Assembly (NCBI GenBank): GCA_958295935.1
Contig: OY282385.1
Coordinates: forward strand, 2,149,545-2,213,544
Direction of reading: 5' to 3'
DNA: 64,000 nucleotides
From: an uncultured Dehalococcoidia bacterium
Lineage (GTDB): Bacteria > Chloroflexota > Dehalococcoidia > Lucifugimonadales > Lucifugimonadaceae
Part shown: piece after piece, positions 1-8,777 of the stretch
How the letters are laid out: each line of letters begins with the position of its first letter
How positions within the stretch are numbered: the stretch's first letter is position 1
Made by a program: the position numbers and the translations under genes
Notes under the pieces: generated by a model
Told to the model about the DNA's origin: nothing
Databases searched by the model: none
Seen by the model: the letters and a program-made list of their open reading frames with translations, nothing else

Positions 1-19
1 CCGCGAGTCCGCTAAAAAA

Positions 20-1576
20 ATGTCCACCACCCCTGAGTCCGCTAGAAAAACCCCACTGCGCATCATCCTCGCCCTCGAACCATACCTCATCGTATTCATC
101 GCCAGCGCCGTAACACTCATCATCGAAATCGTCGCCGCAAGAATACTCGCCCCGCACATAGGAGTATCCGTATACACCTGGACCAGCGTCATCGGAGTAA
201 TACTCGCAGGAATAAGCATAGGAAACTGGCTCGGAGGAATACTCGCAGACCGAGCAGCATCCAGAACCAACCTCGGAATCATACTACTCGCAGGCGCAGC
301 CGCAACACTACTAATACTGCCGCTCGCACAACTCGCACCCGCATGGGTCAATGCAACGCCCATACTGCTGCGAATAGTCCTACTCTCAACCATACTCTTC
401 ATAACGCCAGCCGCCATAATCGGAATGGTCTCACCCCTCGTCATCAAACTCACACTACGAGACCTCTCAGTAACCGGAAACATAGTAGGACGAATATACG
501 CCGTCTCAACCGCAGGAGCCATACTCGGAGTATTCCTGACCGGATTCATACTCATACAAGCCCTCGGCTCCAGAGAAACCATACTCTACCTAGCCATCGC
601 AACCGGAATCCTGGCCGTCATCGCAGGACGACTATGGGACACACCACTCAAACTCATACTCCCAATGATCATCTTCGTAGCCGTCGCCGCCTTCGCTTCG
701 ACACAACAACCACTCGCATCCATATGCACCGCCGAAAGCAACTACTTCTGCATAAGAGTCTCCGAAAGAACACTCGACGACGAATCCACCGTCCGAGTAC
801 TCATCCTCGACAGACTCGTACATAGCTACGCCAAACCCGAAGAACCCGAATACCTGCACTACGGATACCAAAACGTATACGCAGGCATCGTAGAAATCAT
901 CGCCCAAGAACGACCAGACTTCAACTCGCTCTTCATCGGAGGCGGAGGATACGAACTCCCCAGATACCTCGACGCAGTACACCCCCGAAGCTCCATCGAA
1001 GTCATCGAAATCGACCCCCAAGTCACCACCATCGCACTCGACTACCTAGGACTCGGAAGAACCCAACGCGTCGTCACCCAAAACGCAGACGCACGAATGG
1101 CCCTCCCCGAAAAACCACAACGAAAATACGACCTCGTAGTGGGAGACGCATTCAACGACCTCTCAGTCCCATACCACCTAACCACACTCGAATTCAACCA
1201 ACAGGTCAAACGAGTGCTCAAGCAAGACGGAATATACGCCGTCAACATCGTCGACGCACCAAACCCCGGCACATTCCTCAGAGCATTCGTACACACACTC
1301 CGCCAAACCTTCGAACACGTACAACTCCTGCCCATCGTACCCGACATGAACTTCCAGGACCGAGCCACCTCCATAGTAATCGCCTCCGACCTGCCCATAA
1401 CCCAGCAAGACCTCGACGCCGCTAACCAGAGACTAGGCACAACGGTCCTGCGAGCCCGCATCCTGGACCCCGAAGAACTCCAACAATGGATCGACCTACG
1501 AGAAAAAGTACTCCTCACAGACGACTACGCACCCATAGACAACTACCTCGCCCCCCTATTCATCAAAAGATCCTAA
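20..1576 (+). CDS. Membrane-fused spermidine synthase-like protein
   Basis: The first half (residues about 20-235) is a run of hydrophobic helices and the second half is a spermidine synthase-like Rossmann domain. That domain shows a glycine-rich SAM-type loop (FIGGGGYELPRYL), an acidic strand end (VIEIDPQ) and a VVGDAFNDLSVPYH segment, which is the layout of the fused MFS/spermidine synthase family. Whether it makes polyamines or another aminopropylated or methylated product cannot be told. The start is the ATG right after a GCTAAAAAAA repeat core, and a second core (positions 41-50) is inside the reading frame and encodes the Ser-Ala-Arg-Lys stretch near the N-terminus. No Shine-Dalgarno sequence is visible. 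Codons are strongly A/C-ending, with many ATA, GGA and CTC. Confidence 0.85.
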   Translation: MSTTPESARKTPLRIILALEPYLIVFIASAVTLIIEIVAARILAPHIGVSVYTWTSVIGVILAGISIGNWLGGILADRAASRTNLGIILLAGAAATLLILPLAQLAPAWVNATPILLRIVLLSTILFITPAAIIGMVSPLVIKLTLRDLSVTGNIVGRIYAVSTAGAILGVFLTGFILIQALGSRETILYLAIATGILAVIAGRLWDTPLKLILPMIIFVAVAAFASTQQPLASICTAESNYFCIRVSERTLDDESTVRVLILDRLVHSYAKPEEPEYLHYGYQNVYAGIVEIIAQERPDFNSLFIGGGGYELPRYLDAVHPRSSIEVIEIDPQVTTIALDYLGLGRTQRVVTQNADARMALPEKPQRKYDLVVGDAFNDLSVPYHLTTLEFNQQVKRVLKQDGIYAVNIVDAPNPGTFLRAFVHTLRQTFEHVQLLPIVPDMNFQDRATSIVIASDLPITQQDLDAANQRLGTTVLRARILDPEELQQWIDLREKVLLTDDYAPIDNYLAPLFIKRS

Positions 1577-1808
1577 CCCCCCGTCCGCCCCGCGCCCCTA
1601 CCGCCCCCGTCGCCCGCGACCTGTGAACCCCCTAAAAAAACCAACCTGCCTCATTCCAACCAACCCCCGCCGCCAACAACCCGCGAGTCCGCTAGAAAAA
1701 CATCGTAGGGCCGAATCGCGATCCGCCCCCCTGATTCGCCTCATTCCCCCACCGCTCACCGCCCCACGCCCCTACCGCCCCCCCGTCGCCCGAAACCCCG
1801 CACGCCCG
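1577..1808. repeat. Boundary repeat array, copies of the MMPL gene end
   Basis: No gene. The stretch holds copies of a unit reading CCCCTACCGCCCCCGTCGCC, which is also the 3' end of the MMPL exporter gene. Between them are GCTAGAAAAA or CTAAAAAAA cores at about 1631-1640, 1691-1700 and 1808. Confidence 0.8.
1705..1730 (+). repeat. REP-like palindrome
   Basis: GTAG foot followed by arms GGCCGAATC and GATCCGCCC around a GC loop. It belongs to the same family as the other REP-like elements in the window. Confidence 0.7.
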
Positions 1809-2009
1809 CTAAAAAAACATGATAGCCGCGACCGCACCAAATCCTAGAAGGTGCAAGCCAGCCAGACCTAAAGCCAATGTACGAAGGTCCCTACGCAGAC
1901 CGCCGCGCAGATCGCCGAACGCCTTCTCGAGGTCAGCCTTCGTGACCAAGTGCTCATAAGCGCCTTCTAGGCGGCCAATGCGGACAAGCGCATCCTCTAC
2001 GGTGGCCAT
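1809..2009 (-). CDS. Small coiled-coil membrane-anchored protein
   Basis: A 66-residue protein. Residues 1-40 are charged and heptad-like (VEDALVRIGRLEGAYEHL), and residues 44-66 form one hydrophobic helix rich in Leu, Gly and Ala. This is the layout of many small hypothetical bacterial and phage proteins with a coiled coil and a C-terminal anchor. An AGGAGG ribosome site lies 7 bases before the ATG (plus 2017-2022), which supports a real gene. The stop codon lies in the repeat core CTAAAAAAA, so the last Phe-Phe codons come from the A-run. No function can be assigned. Confidence 0.65.
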   Translation of the reverse strand: MATVEDALVRIGRLEGAYEHLVTKADLEKAFGDLRGGLRRDLRTLALGLAGLHLLGFGAVAAIMFF

Positions 2010-2278
2010 AGCGAACCCTCCTGACTTGAACCTAATGGCCTCCTCGTCAGCTTGTCAAGCGATCTTACGCCTCATCCCCCTTACCCCGCACCCCTACCGC
2101 CCCCGTCGCCCGAAACCCTGTACGGCCGCTAGAAAAACCCGCCTCATTCCAACCAGCCCTCCCCGCCCAGCAACCCGCGAGTCCGCTAGAAAACTAGAAA
2201 AACCCGCCTCATTCCAACCAGCCCTCCCCGCCCAGCAACCCGCGAGTCCGCTAGAAAACTAGAAAAACCCCCGCGCCC
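2010..2278. repeat. Tandem 65-bp boundary repeats
   Basis: Two tandem copies with a 65-bp period (from about 2141) each carry GCGAGTCCGC then CTAGAAAACTAGAAAAA. A further copy of the MMPL gene-end sequence lies at 2086-2137. Nothing coding was found. Confidence 0.8.
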
Positions 2279-4471
2279 CTACCGCCCCCGTCGCCCGAAA
2301 CCCCGCACGCCCGCTGGAAAATACCAGTTGCGTGTGCCAAGCAGCTTCATACTTGCAGGAACCAGAGCCGAACGCACCACAGTAGCATCCAGGAAGATCG
2401 CCGCCGCAAGACCAAACCCAAACTGCTGGAACAACGCCAGATCGCCAGACGCAAAACCCAGAAACACGCACACCATGATCAACGCAGCCCCCGTGATGAT
2501 CCCAGCCGTCGAACGAACCCCAAACTCCACAGAACCCTCATTATCGCCCGTCTCATCGAAACGCTCCCTCACCCGGCTCAAGATGAACACCTCATAATCC
2601 ATCGAAAGACCGAACAACACCGTAAACAGAAACAACGGTATCCACGCCTCGATGAACGGAACCTGAGTGAAACCCAAAACCCCCGCCATGAAACCCTTCT
2701 GGAAAACCAGAACCAGCAACCCATACGCAGCCCCCACCGAAAGCAAATTCAAGATAATCGCCTTCACTGGCGCCACTATCGACCGAAAAACCACCAGCAA
2801 CAACGCAAAACTCAAACCAAGCACCAGACCTATGACGATAGGCGTCCACCTGCTCACGAGACCCAGAAAATCCACGTCCCGCGCAGTAGCCCCCCCAACC
2901 AAAACCCCCGACCCCAAACCCGACCCGGGAACCACCGACTCCCGCAACTCCCGAACCGCCGCCTCAGCCTCCGCCGTTCCACGAGACACCGCCAACCGCA
3001 ACTCCAGCAACCCCACCTCCCCGTCCCCGCTCACCTCATACGGCAACGCCTCCACGAAAGACGCATGACCCGACGCGAAACCCGCCACCGACGCAACACC
3101 CCTCCGAACAACCTCCGACGAAGCACCCCCGTCGACAACCACGTCCACCGATGAAATAACACCCAACGCCTCCGGAAACTCCCGCTGCAGAAACAACAAA
3201 GACTCCTTCGACTGAAACTCATCCGGCAGCGTCTCAGCCCCGTTGAAACCCAAACGCATCCCGAAATACGGAACCGCCACAGCCGCCAGAGCCCCGCCCG
3301 CAACCACCAAATACAACAACGGACGCCGCAAAACCCCCCGAGTAACCCAACCCCAGAAATCGCCCCCCAGCGAAAACGCCGGAAGAGGCAAACGCCAACT
3401 CTCCACACGATCCCCAAGCAAACTCAACAACGCAGGAAGAAGCGTCAGAGAAGCCAGAACCGTCGAAGCCACCACCAAAATAGCCCCAAGACCCATCGAA
3501 AAGAACACCGTCATAGGAACCAGCAACATACCCAACAACGCTATAGCAACCGTCATACCCGAAAAGAACACCATCCGCCCAGCCGTAGCCCCCGACCTGC
3601 CTATCGCCTCATGCTTCCCAAGACCGCCGGCACGCTCCTCCCGATACCGGGCCACGATGAACAAAGCATAATCTATACCCACCGCCAAACCTATCATCGT
3701 AATGAAATTCGTCACGAAAAACGGAATGTCATCGTAAAACTGACCAACCACAGCCATAATACCCGTCGCAAGAGTAATACCCACAGCCGCAAGCGCAATC
3801 GGAATCCACGCAGCCCCAAGAGTACGAAACACAAACGCCAGAATCACCAGAGCCGCAGCAACCCCGATCGACTCCCCCTGCAACAAGTCCCGACGAGAAA
3901 CCTCACGGAAATCCCGGCTCAAAGCCGCAGCCCCCACAACCCCCACCCGGAAGCCATCCGTCGAATTCGACTCCGCCAAAGCCACCAGACCATCCACACT
4001 CGCCACAGACCCCGAAGCCCCACGCGCAAGACCAACCGGCATGAACGTAGCACGACCCGAAGACGAAACCAGATCCACCCCAAAACCCGCAGGCAACCGG
4101 TTTAGATTCGGCACCGACCCCGGATCAGCCGCCACACGCCCAAAACCCTCGATCTCCAGAGCCAAAATCTCGCCATGAACCTTGTCGATCCGAGCCATGA
4201 AAGCCGCATCGCTCACCGTAAGACGATCATGACGAATCAACACCAACTCAGTATCCGCACCCTCCAACCGCAAACCACTCTCACGCAACACACGCTCGGC
4301 AGCCACAGACTCCGGCTCCACGCTGAACTCACCCTGACCCTCCGTCGTCGCCGAATCGATCAAACCCAACCACAACCCAACCGCAACAGCCATCGCCGCA
4401 GCCCACAAGACCAACGTCAAACGAGGACGACTCGCACAAGCCCGCGCCAAAGACTCACTGCTCAAAGCCAT
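2279..4471 (-). CDS. MMPL/RND-family exporter
   Basis: About 730 residues with the RND layout in two halves. Each half has one lone helix, an extracellular loop domain and a block of five helices. The paired GxxxDY motifs that carry the proton relay are visible as GLAVGIDYALF in the first half and LFGLSMDYEVF in the second. MMPL proteins move lipids, hydrophobic drugs or siderophores across the inner membrane. I chose the ATG at 4471 because residues upstream of it are the translation of a tandem duplication and of the boundary repeat. The stop TAG and the last eight codons are part of a sequence repeated four times downstream. The TetR gene upstream, on the same strand, is a likely regulator. 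Confidence 0.85.
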   Translation of the reverse strand: MALSSESLARACASRPRLTLVLWAAAMAVAVGLWLGLIDSATTEGQGEFSVEPESVAAERVLRESGLRLEGADTELVLIRHDRLTVSDAAFMARIDKVHGEILALEIEGFGRVAADPGSVPNLNRLPAGFGVDLVSSSGRATFMPVGLARGASGSVASVDGLVALAESNSTDGFRVGVVGAAALSRDFREVSRRDLLQGESIGVAAALVILAFVFRTLGAAWIPIALAAVGITLATGIMAVVGQFYDDIPFFVTNFITMIGLAVGIDYALFIVARYREERAGGLGKHEAIGRSGATAGRMVFFSGMTVAIALLGMLLVPMTVFFSMGLGAILVVASTVLASLTLLPALLSLLGDRVESWRLPLPAFSLGGDFWGWVTRGVLRRPLLYLVVAGGALAAVAVPYFGMRLGFNGAETLPDEFQSKESLLFLQREFPEALGVISSVDVVVDGGASSEVVRRGVASVAGFASGHASFVEALPYEVSGDGEVGLLELRLAVSRGTAEAEAAVRELRESVVPGSGLGSGVLVGGATARDVDFLGLVSRWTPIVIGLVLGLSFALLLVVFRSIVAPVKAIILNLLSVGAAYGLLVLVFQKGFMAGVLGFTQVPFIEAWIPLFLFTVLFGLSMDYEVFILSRVRERFDETGDNEGSVEFGVRSTAGIITGAALIMVCVFLGFASGDLALFQQFGFGLAAAIFLDATVVRSALVPASMKLLGTRNWYFPAGVRGFGRRGR

Positions 4472-4548
4472 CGACAAAACTCGCACCCTCAAGCCATCGC
4501 CAAAGACTCGCCGCTCAAAGCCATCGACAAAACTCGCACCCTCCCCAC
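4441..4548 (-). repeat. Duplicated MMPL start region
   Basis: The stretch around the start codon (GATGGCTTTGAGC plus flanks, with GGGTGCGAGTTTTGTCGATG) occurs twice in tandem, once at the true start and once upstream. The duplicate keeps an in-frame ATG, so it adds a possible second start. Confidence 0.75.
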
Positions 4549-4969
4549 CCCATCCACCGGCGCAACGGTTGTTCAACAACCCCCGCCGCGAGCTAGAAAA
4601 AACCGGTAACCCCTACATTCTACTTTCTCACAACCCCCACCGGGCCTCCACGAAAAACCCACCCGACGCCCCCCCCAACCACCGCGTCCACCGACGCAAC
4701 GGTCGTTCAACCAACCCCCGCCGCGAGCTAGAAAAACGCGATCCGCCCTCTGCTCCACCGCCCCCATCACCCACCACCGCCCGCATCATCCGGCGCCCCT
4801 ATCGTGACCCACCCGACGCCCCCCCAACCACCCCATTCACCGGCGCAACGGTCGTTTAACCAACCCCCGCCGCGAGCTAGAAAAACACGAAAAACCCACC
4901 CGACGCCCCCTAACCACCCCATTCACCGGCGCAACGGTCGTTCAACAACCCCCGCCGCGAGCTAAAAAG
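4549..4969. repeat. Boundary repeat array with GGTTGTTCAACAACC arms
   Basis: Four copies of CACCGGCGCAACGGTTGTTC, each followed by a C-rich stretch and GCGAGCTAGAAAAA or GCTAAAAAG. Cores lie near 4591, 4727, 4876 and 4961. In the first copy GGTTGTT and AACAACC form a 7-bp inverted repeat around one base. No gene was seen in these 420 bases. Confidence 0.85.
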
Positions 4970-5566
4970 CTACAAAATACGCCTTGCCCCATCCAGCACG
5001 ATACCCACCGCATCACGCGCCAAACCCTCCCTCTTACCGCTGCCCGAAACGTACCGGGCAAACGCGCTCCCCCATAACACGTCGACAACCACATCCAGGT
5101 CCAAACTACCCCGCAACTCGCCGCGACCCTCCGCACGCTCCAAAATCCCCCGAATCCGATCGCGGCGCGGCCTCACCACCTGACGACGAAACGCACTCAA
5201 CAACCCTGGACGACGAGACTCCTCCAGCAGAACCGCCGAAAGCAAGCCCAGCGCCAAACCCTCGAACACGTGCTCCACCATCACCGAAACCATCGATGTC
5301 AAATCCCGCTCCGTATCCCCTGTAATCTCCACACGACGCACCCGCATACCCGACTCAAACGCCTCCAGCAACAGCTCATCCCGACTCTCGTAGCGCGCGT
5401 ATATCGCGTCCCACGAAACGCCCGAGTGCCTACGAATCGCCCGCATCGACGCTCTCTCGTAGCCATACTCCGCAAGCAAACGCAACCCGGAATCCAATAT
5501 CTTCTCGTTGACCATTGAATCCCTGCGAGGCCTCCCACCCCGACCCAAATACCGACTTGACGCCAA
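4970..5566 (-). CDS. TetR-family transcriptional regulator
   Basis: A 198-residue one-component repressor. The N-terminal GRPR segment, then a helix-turn-helix (ASMRAIRRHSGVSWDAIYARY, roughly residues 39-59), is the classic TetR DNA-binding domain. The rest is an all-helical ligand-binding domain of ordinary length. A TTG start at 5566 is chosen because an AGGAGGT site lies 5 bases upstream (plus 5572-5578). It lies upstream of, and in the same direction as, the MMPL exporter, so control of that exporter is likely but inferred. It is divergent from the CinA/NMNAT fusion. The stop codon TAG overlaps a GCTACAAAA variant of the repeat core. Confidence 0.85.
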   Translation of the reverse strand: MASSRYLGRGGRPRRDSMVNEKILDSGLRLLAEYGYERASMRAIRRHSGVSWDAIYARYESRDELLLEAFESGMRVRRVEITGDTERDLTSMVSVMVEHVFEGLALGLLSAVLLEESRRPGLLSAFRRQVVRPRRDRIRGILERAEGRGELRGSLDLDVVVDVLWGSAFARYVSGSGKREGLARDAVGIVLDGARRIL

Positions 5567-5676
5567 AAGACACCTCCTTCAATACAATCATCAACTCAAA
5601 ACCCCAAATCTGTCACCAACCAAATGGCACAACCACCGCTCCACACCCCGCTGCCCACAACCCAACCACCCAGGCC
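5567..5676. promoter_or_regulatory. Divergent intergenic region, tetR and CinA-NMNAT
   Basis: About 110 bases separate the TTG of the regulator from the likely ATG of the fusion gene. It is AT-richer than its surroundings and has a TACAAT hexamer near 5583, but no clear paired promoter. An operator for the TetR protein would be expected here; I see no perfect palindrome. Confidence 0.35.
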
Positions 5677-6948
5677 ATGCTCGAAATACCACAACTCGTC
5701 AAACTCATACACCAAACACCCGCCTCCATATGCCTCGTCACCACCGGAGCCGGAGCCAGAGCCATCGCATGGCTCACAGAACAACCCGGAGCATCCAAGA
5801 CTCTCCTAGAAGCCCGCGTCCCATACGCCGAAAAAGCCCTCGACCAATTCGTTGGACAAACCCACCCGCGACGAACCTCACTGGAACAGGCCCGAAAAAT
5901 GGCCGCAAAAGCCCTCGAAAGAGCCAGATCACTCGCACAACCAAACGCAAACGTCGCCGGCATCGCATGCACGGCAGCCATAATCACCGACCGACCCAGA
6001 AGAGGACAACACCGATGCCACCTCGCATGGGAAACCAACCAACAACAAGCCGCAACCTCACTCATACTCCGCAAAGGACGACGAGACCGAAACGCTGAAG
6101 AAGAAGTCGTAAGCAGACTCATAATCAACGCAATAGCACACGCATGCGGCCTCGAACAACGAGTAAACCCCATGCTGCTCACAGGCGAAACCATCACCCA
6201 CCACACAGACCAACCGCCCGCCCAACCACACACACCGCCGGCCGCCTCTTACGTCACCATCACCCACACGGCCGACCAACCCCCCGCCGGCACACCGCCA
6301 GCCCCCGCCCCCACGGCCCAAAACCCCGACCTCATACAGCGCCTATACCAAAACGAAATCCCCATCGTCGTCGTCGAACCCAACGCCCGCCAACACACCC
6401 GCCCGCCCGCACACGCAAACATACTGCCCGCATCATTCAACCCCCTGCACCGAGGACACACACGCCTGCTGCAAGCCGCCGGCCAAAGCAACGGCAGACG
6501 CGGATACTACGAACTATCCATAGCAAACGTAGAAAAACCGCCTATACCCATACCGGAACTGAAAAACCGCCTCCAACAATTCAGGGAAAACTCAACCGTC
6601 ATACTCACCAACGCACCCACCTTCGTAGAAAAATCCAGACTCATGCCCGGAAACATATTCGTCACCGGAGCAGACACCGCACAAAGACTCTTCCAAAACC
6701 GCTTCTACGACCCAACAGACCCGCACGACCCGCACCCCCAATCCCCCGCCCACTCCGCCCTCGAAGAAATCCAACGCAACCAATGTAGCTTCATCGTCGC
6801 AGGAAGAAAAAACCGGGACGGCTCCTTCATCACACTACAAGACCTTCAAATACCCCCAAAATTCCAAAACATGTTCCAGGACCTACCCGAAACCCACTTC
6901 CGCGAAGACATATCCTCCAGCGAAATCCGCCGTACCGCCGAATCGTGA
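5677..6948 (+). CDS. CinA-C-like / NMN adenylyltransferase-like fusion
   Basis: A 423-residue two-domain protein. Residues about 5-160 resemble the CinA C-terminal (PncC, NMN deamidase) fold, with TTGAGARAIAWL then PGASKTLLEARVPY. The catalytic ESCTGG motif of true PncC is absent, as in the TGGGS-type CinA-like subfamily. A Pro/Thr-rich linker (172-215) leads to a nucleotidyltransferase domain with SFNPLHRGH (253-261) and ISSSEIR (412-418), the two ATP-binding motifs of NadD/NMNAT enzymes. A role in NAD(P) salvage or damage repair is inferred. The ATG at 5677 is chosen over an upstream one at 5515 that would overlap tetR. The stop TGA lies in a degenerate REP-like sequence (GTACCGCCGAATCGTGA). 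Confidence 0.8.
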   Translation: MLEIPQLVKLIHQTPASICLVTTGAGARAIAWLTEQPGASKTLLEARVPYAEKALDQFVGQTHPRRTSLEQARKMAAKALERARSLAQPNANVAGIACTAAIITDRPRRGQHRCHLAWETNQQQAATSLILRKGRRDRNAEEEVVSRLIINAIAHACGLEQRVNPMLLTGETITHHTDQPPAQPHTPPAASYVTITHTADQPPAGTPPAPAPTAQNPDLIQRLYQNEIPIVVVEPNARQHTRPPAHANILPASFNPLHRGHTRLLQAAGQSNGRRGYYELSIANVEKPPIPIPELKNRLQQFRENSTVILTNAPTFVEKSRLMPGNIFVTGADTAQRLFQNRFYDPTDPHDPHPQSPAHSALEEIQRNQCSFIVAGRKNRDGSFITLQDLQIPPKFQNMFQDLPETHFREDISSSEIRRTAES

Positions 6949-7008
6949 CCCGCCGCAACCACCTCCACCCCCACCGTCCCTCGTACGGCCGAATCGCAAT
7001 CCGCCCTC
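6931..7008 (+). repeat. Two degenerate REP-like elements
   Basis: The first (from 6931) overlaps the stop of the fusion gene. The second (6983-7008) has a GTAC foot in place of GTAG and arms GGCCGAATC/AATCCGCCC. Confidence 0.6.
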
Positions 7009-7033
7009 CTGACCCGCCCCGCAATCCGCCAAC

Positions 7034-8668
7034 CTACTGATCCAACAAATCGTGGTAATAGAAATCAGACCCGCCCCCCGCAGTATCGCTCAACGTCAAA
7101 CGATCCGAATACAACGGCGTAGCAAAACTGTCCTCCGTCAGTACCGACCACCGAAGCAAACGCTCGCGAAGACCCGACCGAACCCCCGCGTACTCCCGCC
7201 GACCCGCCAGATTCGTCAACTCCCACGGATCAAACTCCATGTCATACAACTCATCCACCGGATCCATCGGATCGTAAACGTACTTCCAACGATCCGTCCG
7301 AATCATCTTCGGACGCCCCTCGGCATTGCGGGCATGCATCAAACGCAAGTGAACGTTCCCCAAAGGCCCAGCGTAATCCGGGTAACCCCCCAAGTCAGAC
7401 ATCACCACCCGCGGACCGCCCGCCCCATGCTCCGCAAAAACCGCCTCACGACCGCGCGAACCCCCAGCCCCCGGAAGCAACCGACCATACACCGGCCGCT
7501 CCGACTCAACACCCAAAAGGCCCATGACCGTCGGCATAACGTCGATGTTGCTGACCAAATCATCCCGCACCTCACCGCAACCCTCCACCCCCGGACCCGA
7601 AACCACCAGAGGAACGCGCGTCATGCAATCGTAGAAAGTACCCGACTTCAACATCAACCCATGCTCCCCCGCATAATCCCCGTGATCCGCCGTGAACACC
7701 ACCACCGTATCGTCACGCAACCCCAGACCATCCAGAGCATCCAACACCATGCCGATCCCGTCGTCCAGAAAACTCACCATGCCGTAGTACATAGCAACCG
7801 CACGACGAAGATCCTCCTCCGAAGTGCGGTCCAAACCCATCAAGTGACGAAAGACGCGCTGACGCTCCATCTTGTCATCCAGCTCCCCCGGCCGCGTCGG
7901 AGGCATCGCAATATCCTCATACGAATACCGCGAAGCATACGGCTCAGGCGCAGCAAGAGGATGATGAGGATCCGGAAATGACACCCACGCACAGAACGGA
8001 CCGCCACCCGACTCACTGCTCTCACGAAGAAAATCCACCGCTCGACTCGCAACCAGACCCGTCGAACAAGCCCCCGGCCCATAGGGAATCGTCGCACAGT
8101 AAGTCACACTCTCGTTGAACTCCTCCCCGCTCAAAAACTCCGCAACCCCCCGAACCTCACCCTCCCCGGCCGGCCCGCCCCAACCGCCACCGACCGCATC
8201 GTCCATCGTAGGGGCGAATCGCGATCCGCCCCCTGACCCGCGCCGCGACCCGCCGCCGCCAACCCCCGGCCAACCCTCCCCGGGAAACCCGCGCCAACCC
8301 TGATGGCCAACCTCGAAGCGACTGCTAAAAAGATCCCTGTCGCTGCCCTGAAAACAATGATCCTTGCCGATCAACGCCATCCGATACCCGGATTCCGACA
8401 ACCGCCGCGCATAATGCTCACCACCCGCAGGCATCGACACCTGGTTGTGACGAACACCCGTGCAATGCGGATACATACCCGTCCAGAACGCCGTACGAGA
8501 CGGAACGCACATCGGAGCCGTCACGTAATGGCGGCTATACGAAACACCCCGCGAAGCCAGACGAGACATGTTCGGAGTCCCAACGTCAGGATTCCCATGC
8601 AAACCCGTCGCGCCAGCCTTCAACTGATCGCAACTCAGTATCAAAACGTTCAGCCTCTTGTCCGCCAT
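7034..8668 (-). CDS. Type I sulfatase / arylsulfatase family hydrolase
   Basis: 544 residues of the alkaline phosphatase-like sulfatase fold. MCVPSR at residues 53-58 is the CxPSR signature whose Cys54 would be turned into formylglycine by a separate maturase. The N-terminal SCDQLK segment supplies metal ligands, and VVVFTADHGDYAGEHGLM is the usual second metal site. The ATG at 8668 has GGAGGT upstream. No signal peptide is seen, so the enzyme looks cytoplasmic and the substrate is unknown. A glycine/serine/arginine-rich insert at about residues 128-165 includes a whole REP palindrome read in frame (8208-8233). It may be a tolerated loop or may inactivate the enzyme. Confidence 0.85.
   Translation of the reverse strand: MADKRLNVLILSCDQLKAGATGLHGNPDVGTPNMSRLASRGVSYSRHYVTAPMCVPSRTAFWTGMYPHCTGVRHNQVSMPAGGEHYARRLSESGYRMALIGKDHCFQGSDRDLFSSRFEVGHQGWRGFPGEGWPGVGGGGSRRGSGGGSRFAPTMDDAVGGGWGGPAGEGEVRGVAEFLSGEEFNESVTYCATIPYGPGACSTGLVASRAVDFLRESSESGGGPFCAWVSFPDPHHPLAAPEPYASRYSYEDIAMPPTRPGELDDKMERQRVFRHLMGLDRTSEEDLRRAVAMYYGMVSFLDDGIGMVLDALDGLGLRDDTVVVFTADHGDYAGEHGLMLKSGTFYDCMTRVPLVVSGPGVEGCGEVRDDLVSNIDVMPTVMGLLGVESERPVYGRLLPGAGGSRGREAVFAEHGAGGPRVVMSDLGGYPDYAGPLGNVHLRLMHARNAEGRPKMIRTDRWKYVYDPMDPVDELYDMEFDPWELTNLAGRREYAGVRSGLRERLLRWSVLTEDSFATPLYSDRLTLSDTAGGGSDFYYHDLLDQ
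8208..8233 (+). repeat. REP-like palindrome inside the sulfatase gene
   Basis: GTAG foot, arms GGGCGAATC and GATCCGCCC, GC loop. Read on the coding strand it contributes the residues GGSRFAPTMDD. The reading frame stays open through it. Confidence 0.85.
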
Positions 8669-8730
8669 CCTGACCTCCAAACCAACCGCGTCGCCGCATC
8701 GCCGTAAACGCCGCCGCCGTATCATCCATC

Positions 8731-8754
8731 GTAGGGGCGAATCGCAATCCGCCC
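8731..8754 (+). repeat. REP-like palindrome
   Basis: GTAGGGGCGAATCGCAATCC then GCCC, between the sulfatase and amidohydrolase genes. The flank (ATCATCCATC) matches that of the copy inside the sulfatase. Confidence 0.8.
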
Positions 8755-8777
8755 TCCGGTCCGCCCCCCATGCTCCG

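Noticed and set aside
1623-1847. 74-residue plus-strand frame in the first repeat region
   Set aside because: Pure repeat translation (Pro/Arg/Lys-rich) without a ribosome site.
4549-4985. Intrinsic terminators made by the repeat modules
   Set aside because: On the plus strand the hairpin is followed by A, not T. On the minus strand the T-run mostly precedes the stem. Only weak 4-bp stems precede T-runs, as at ctaA.
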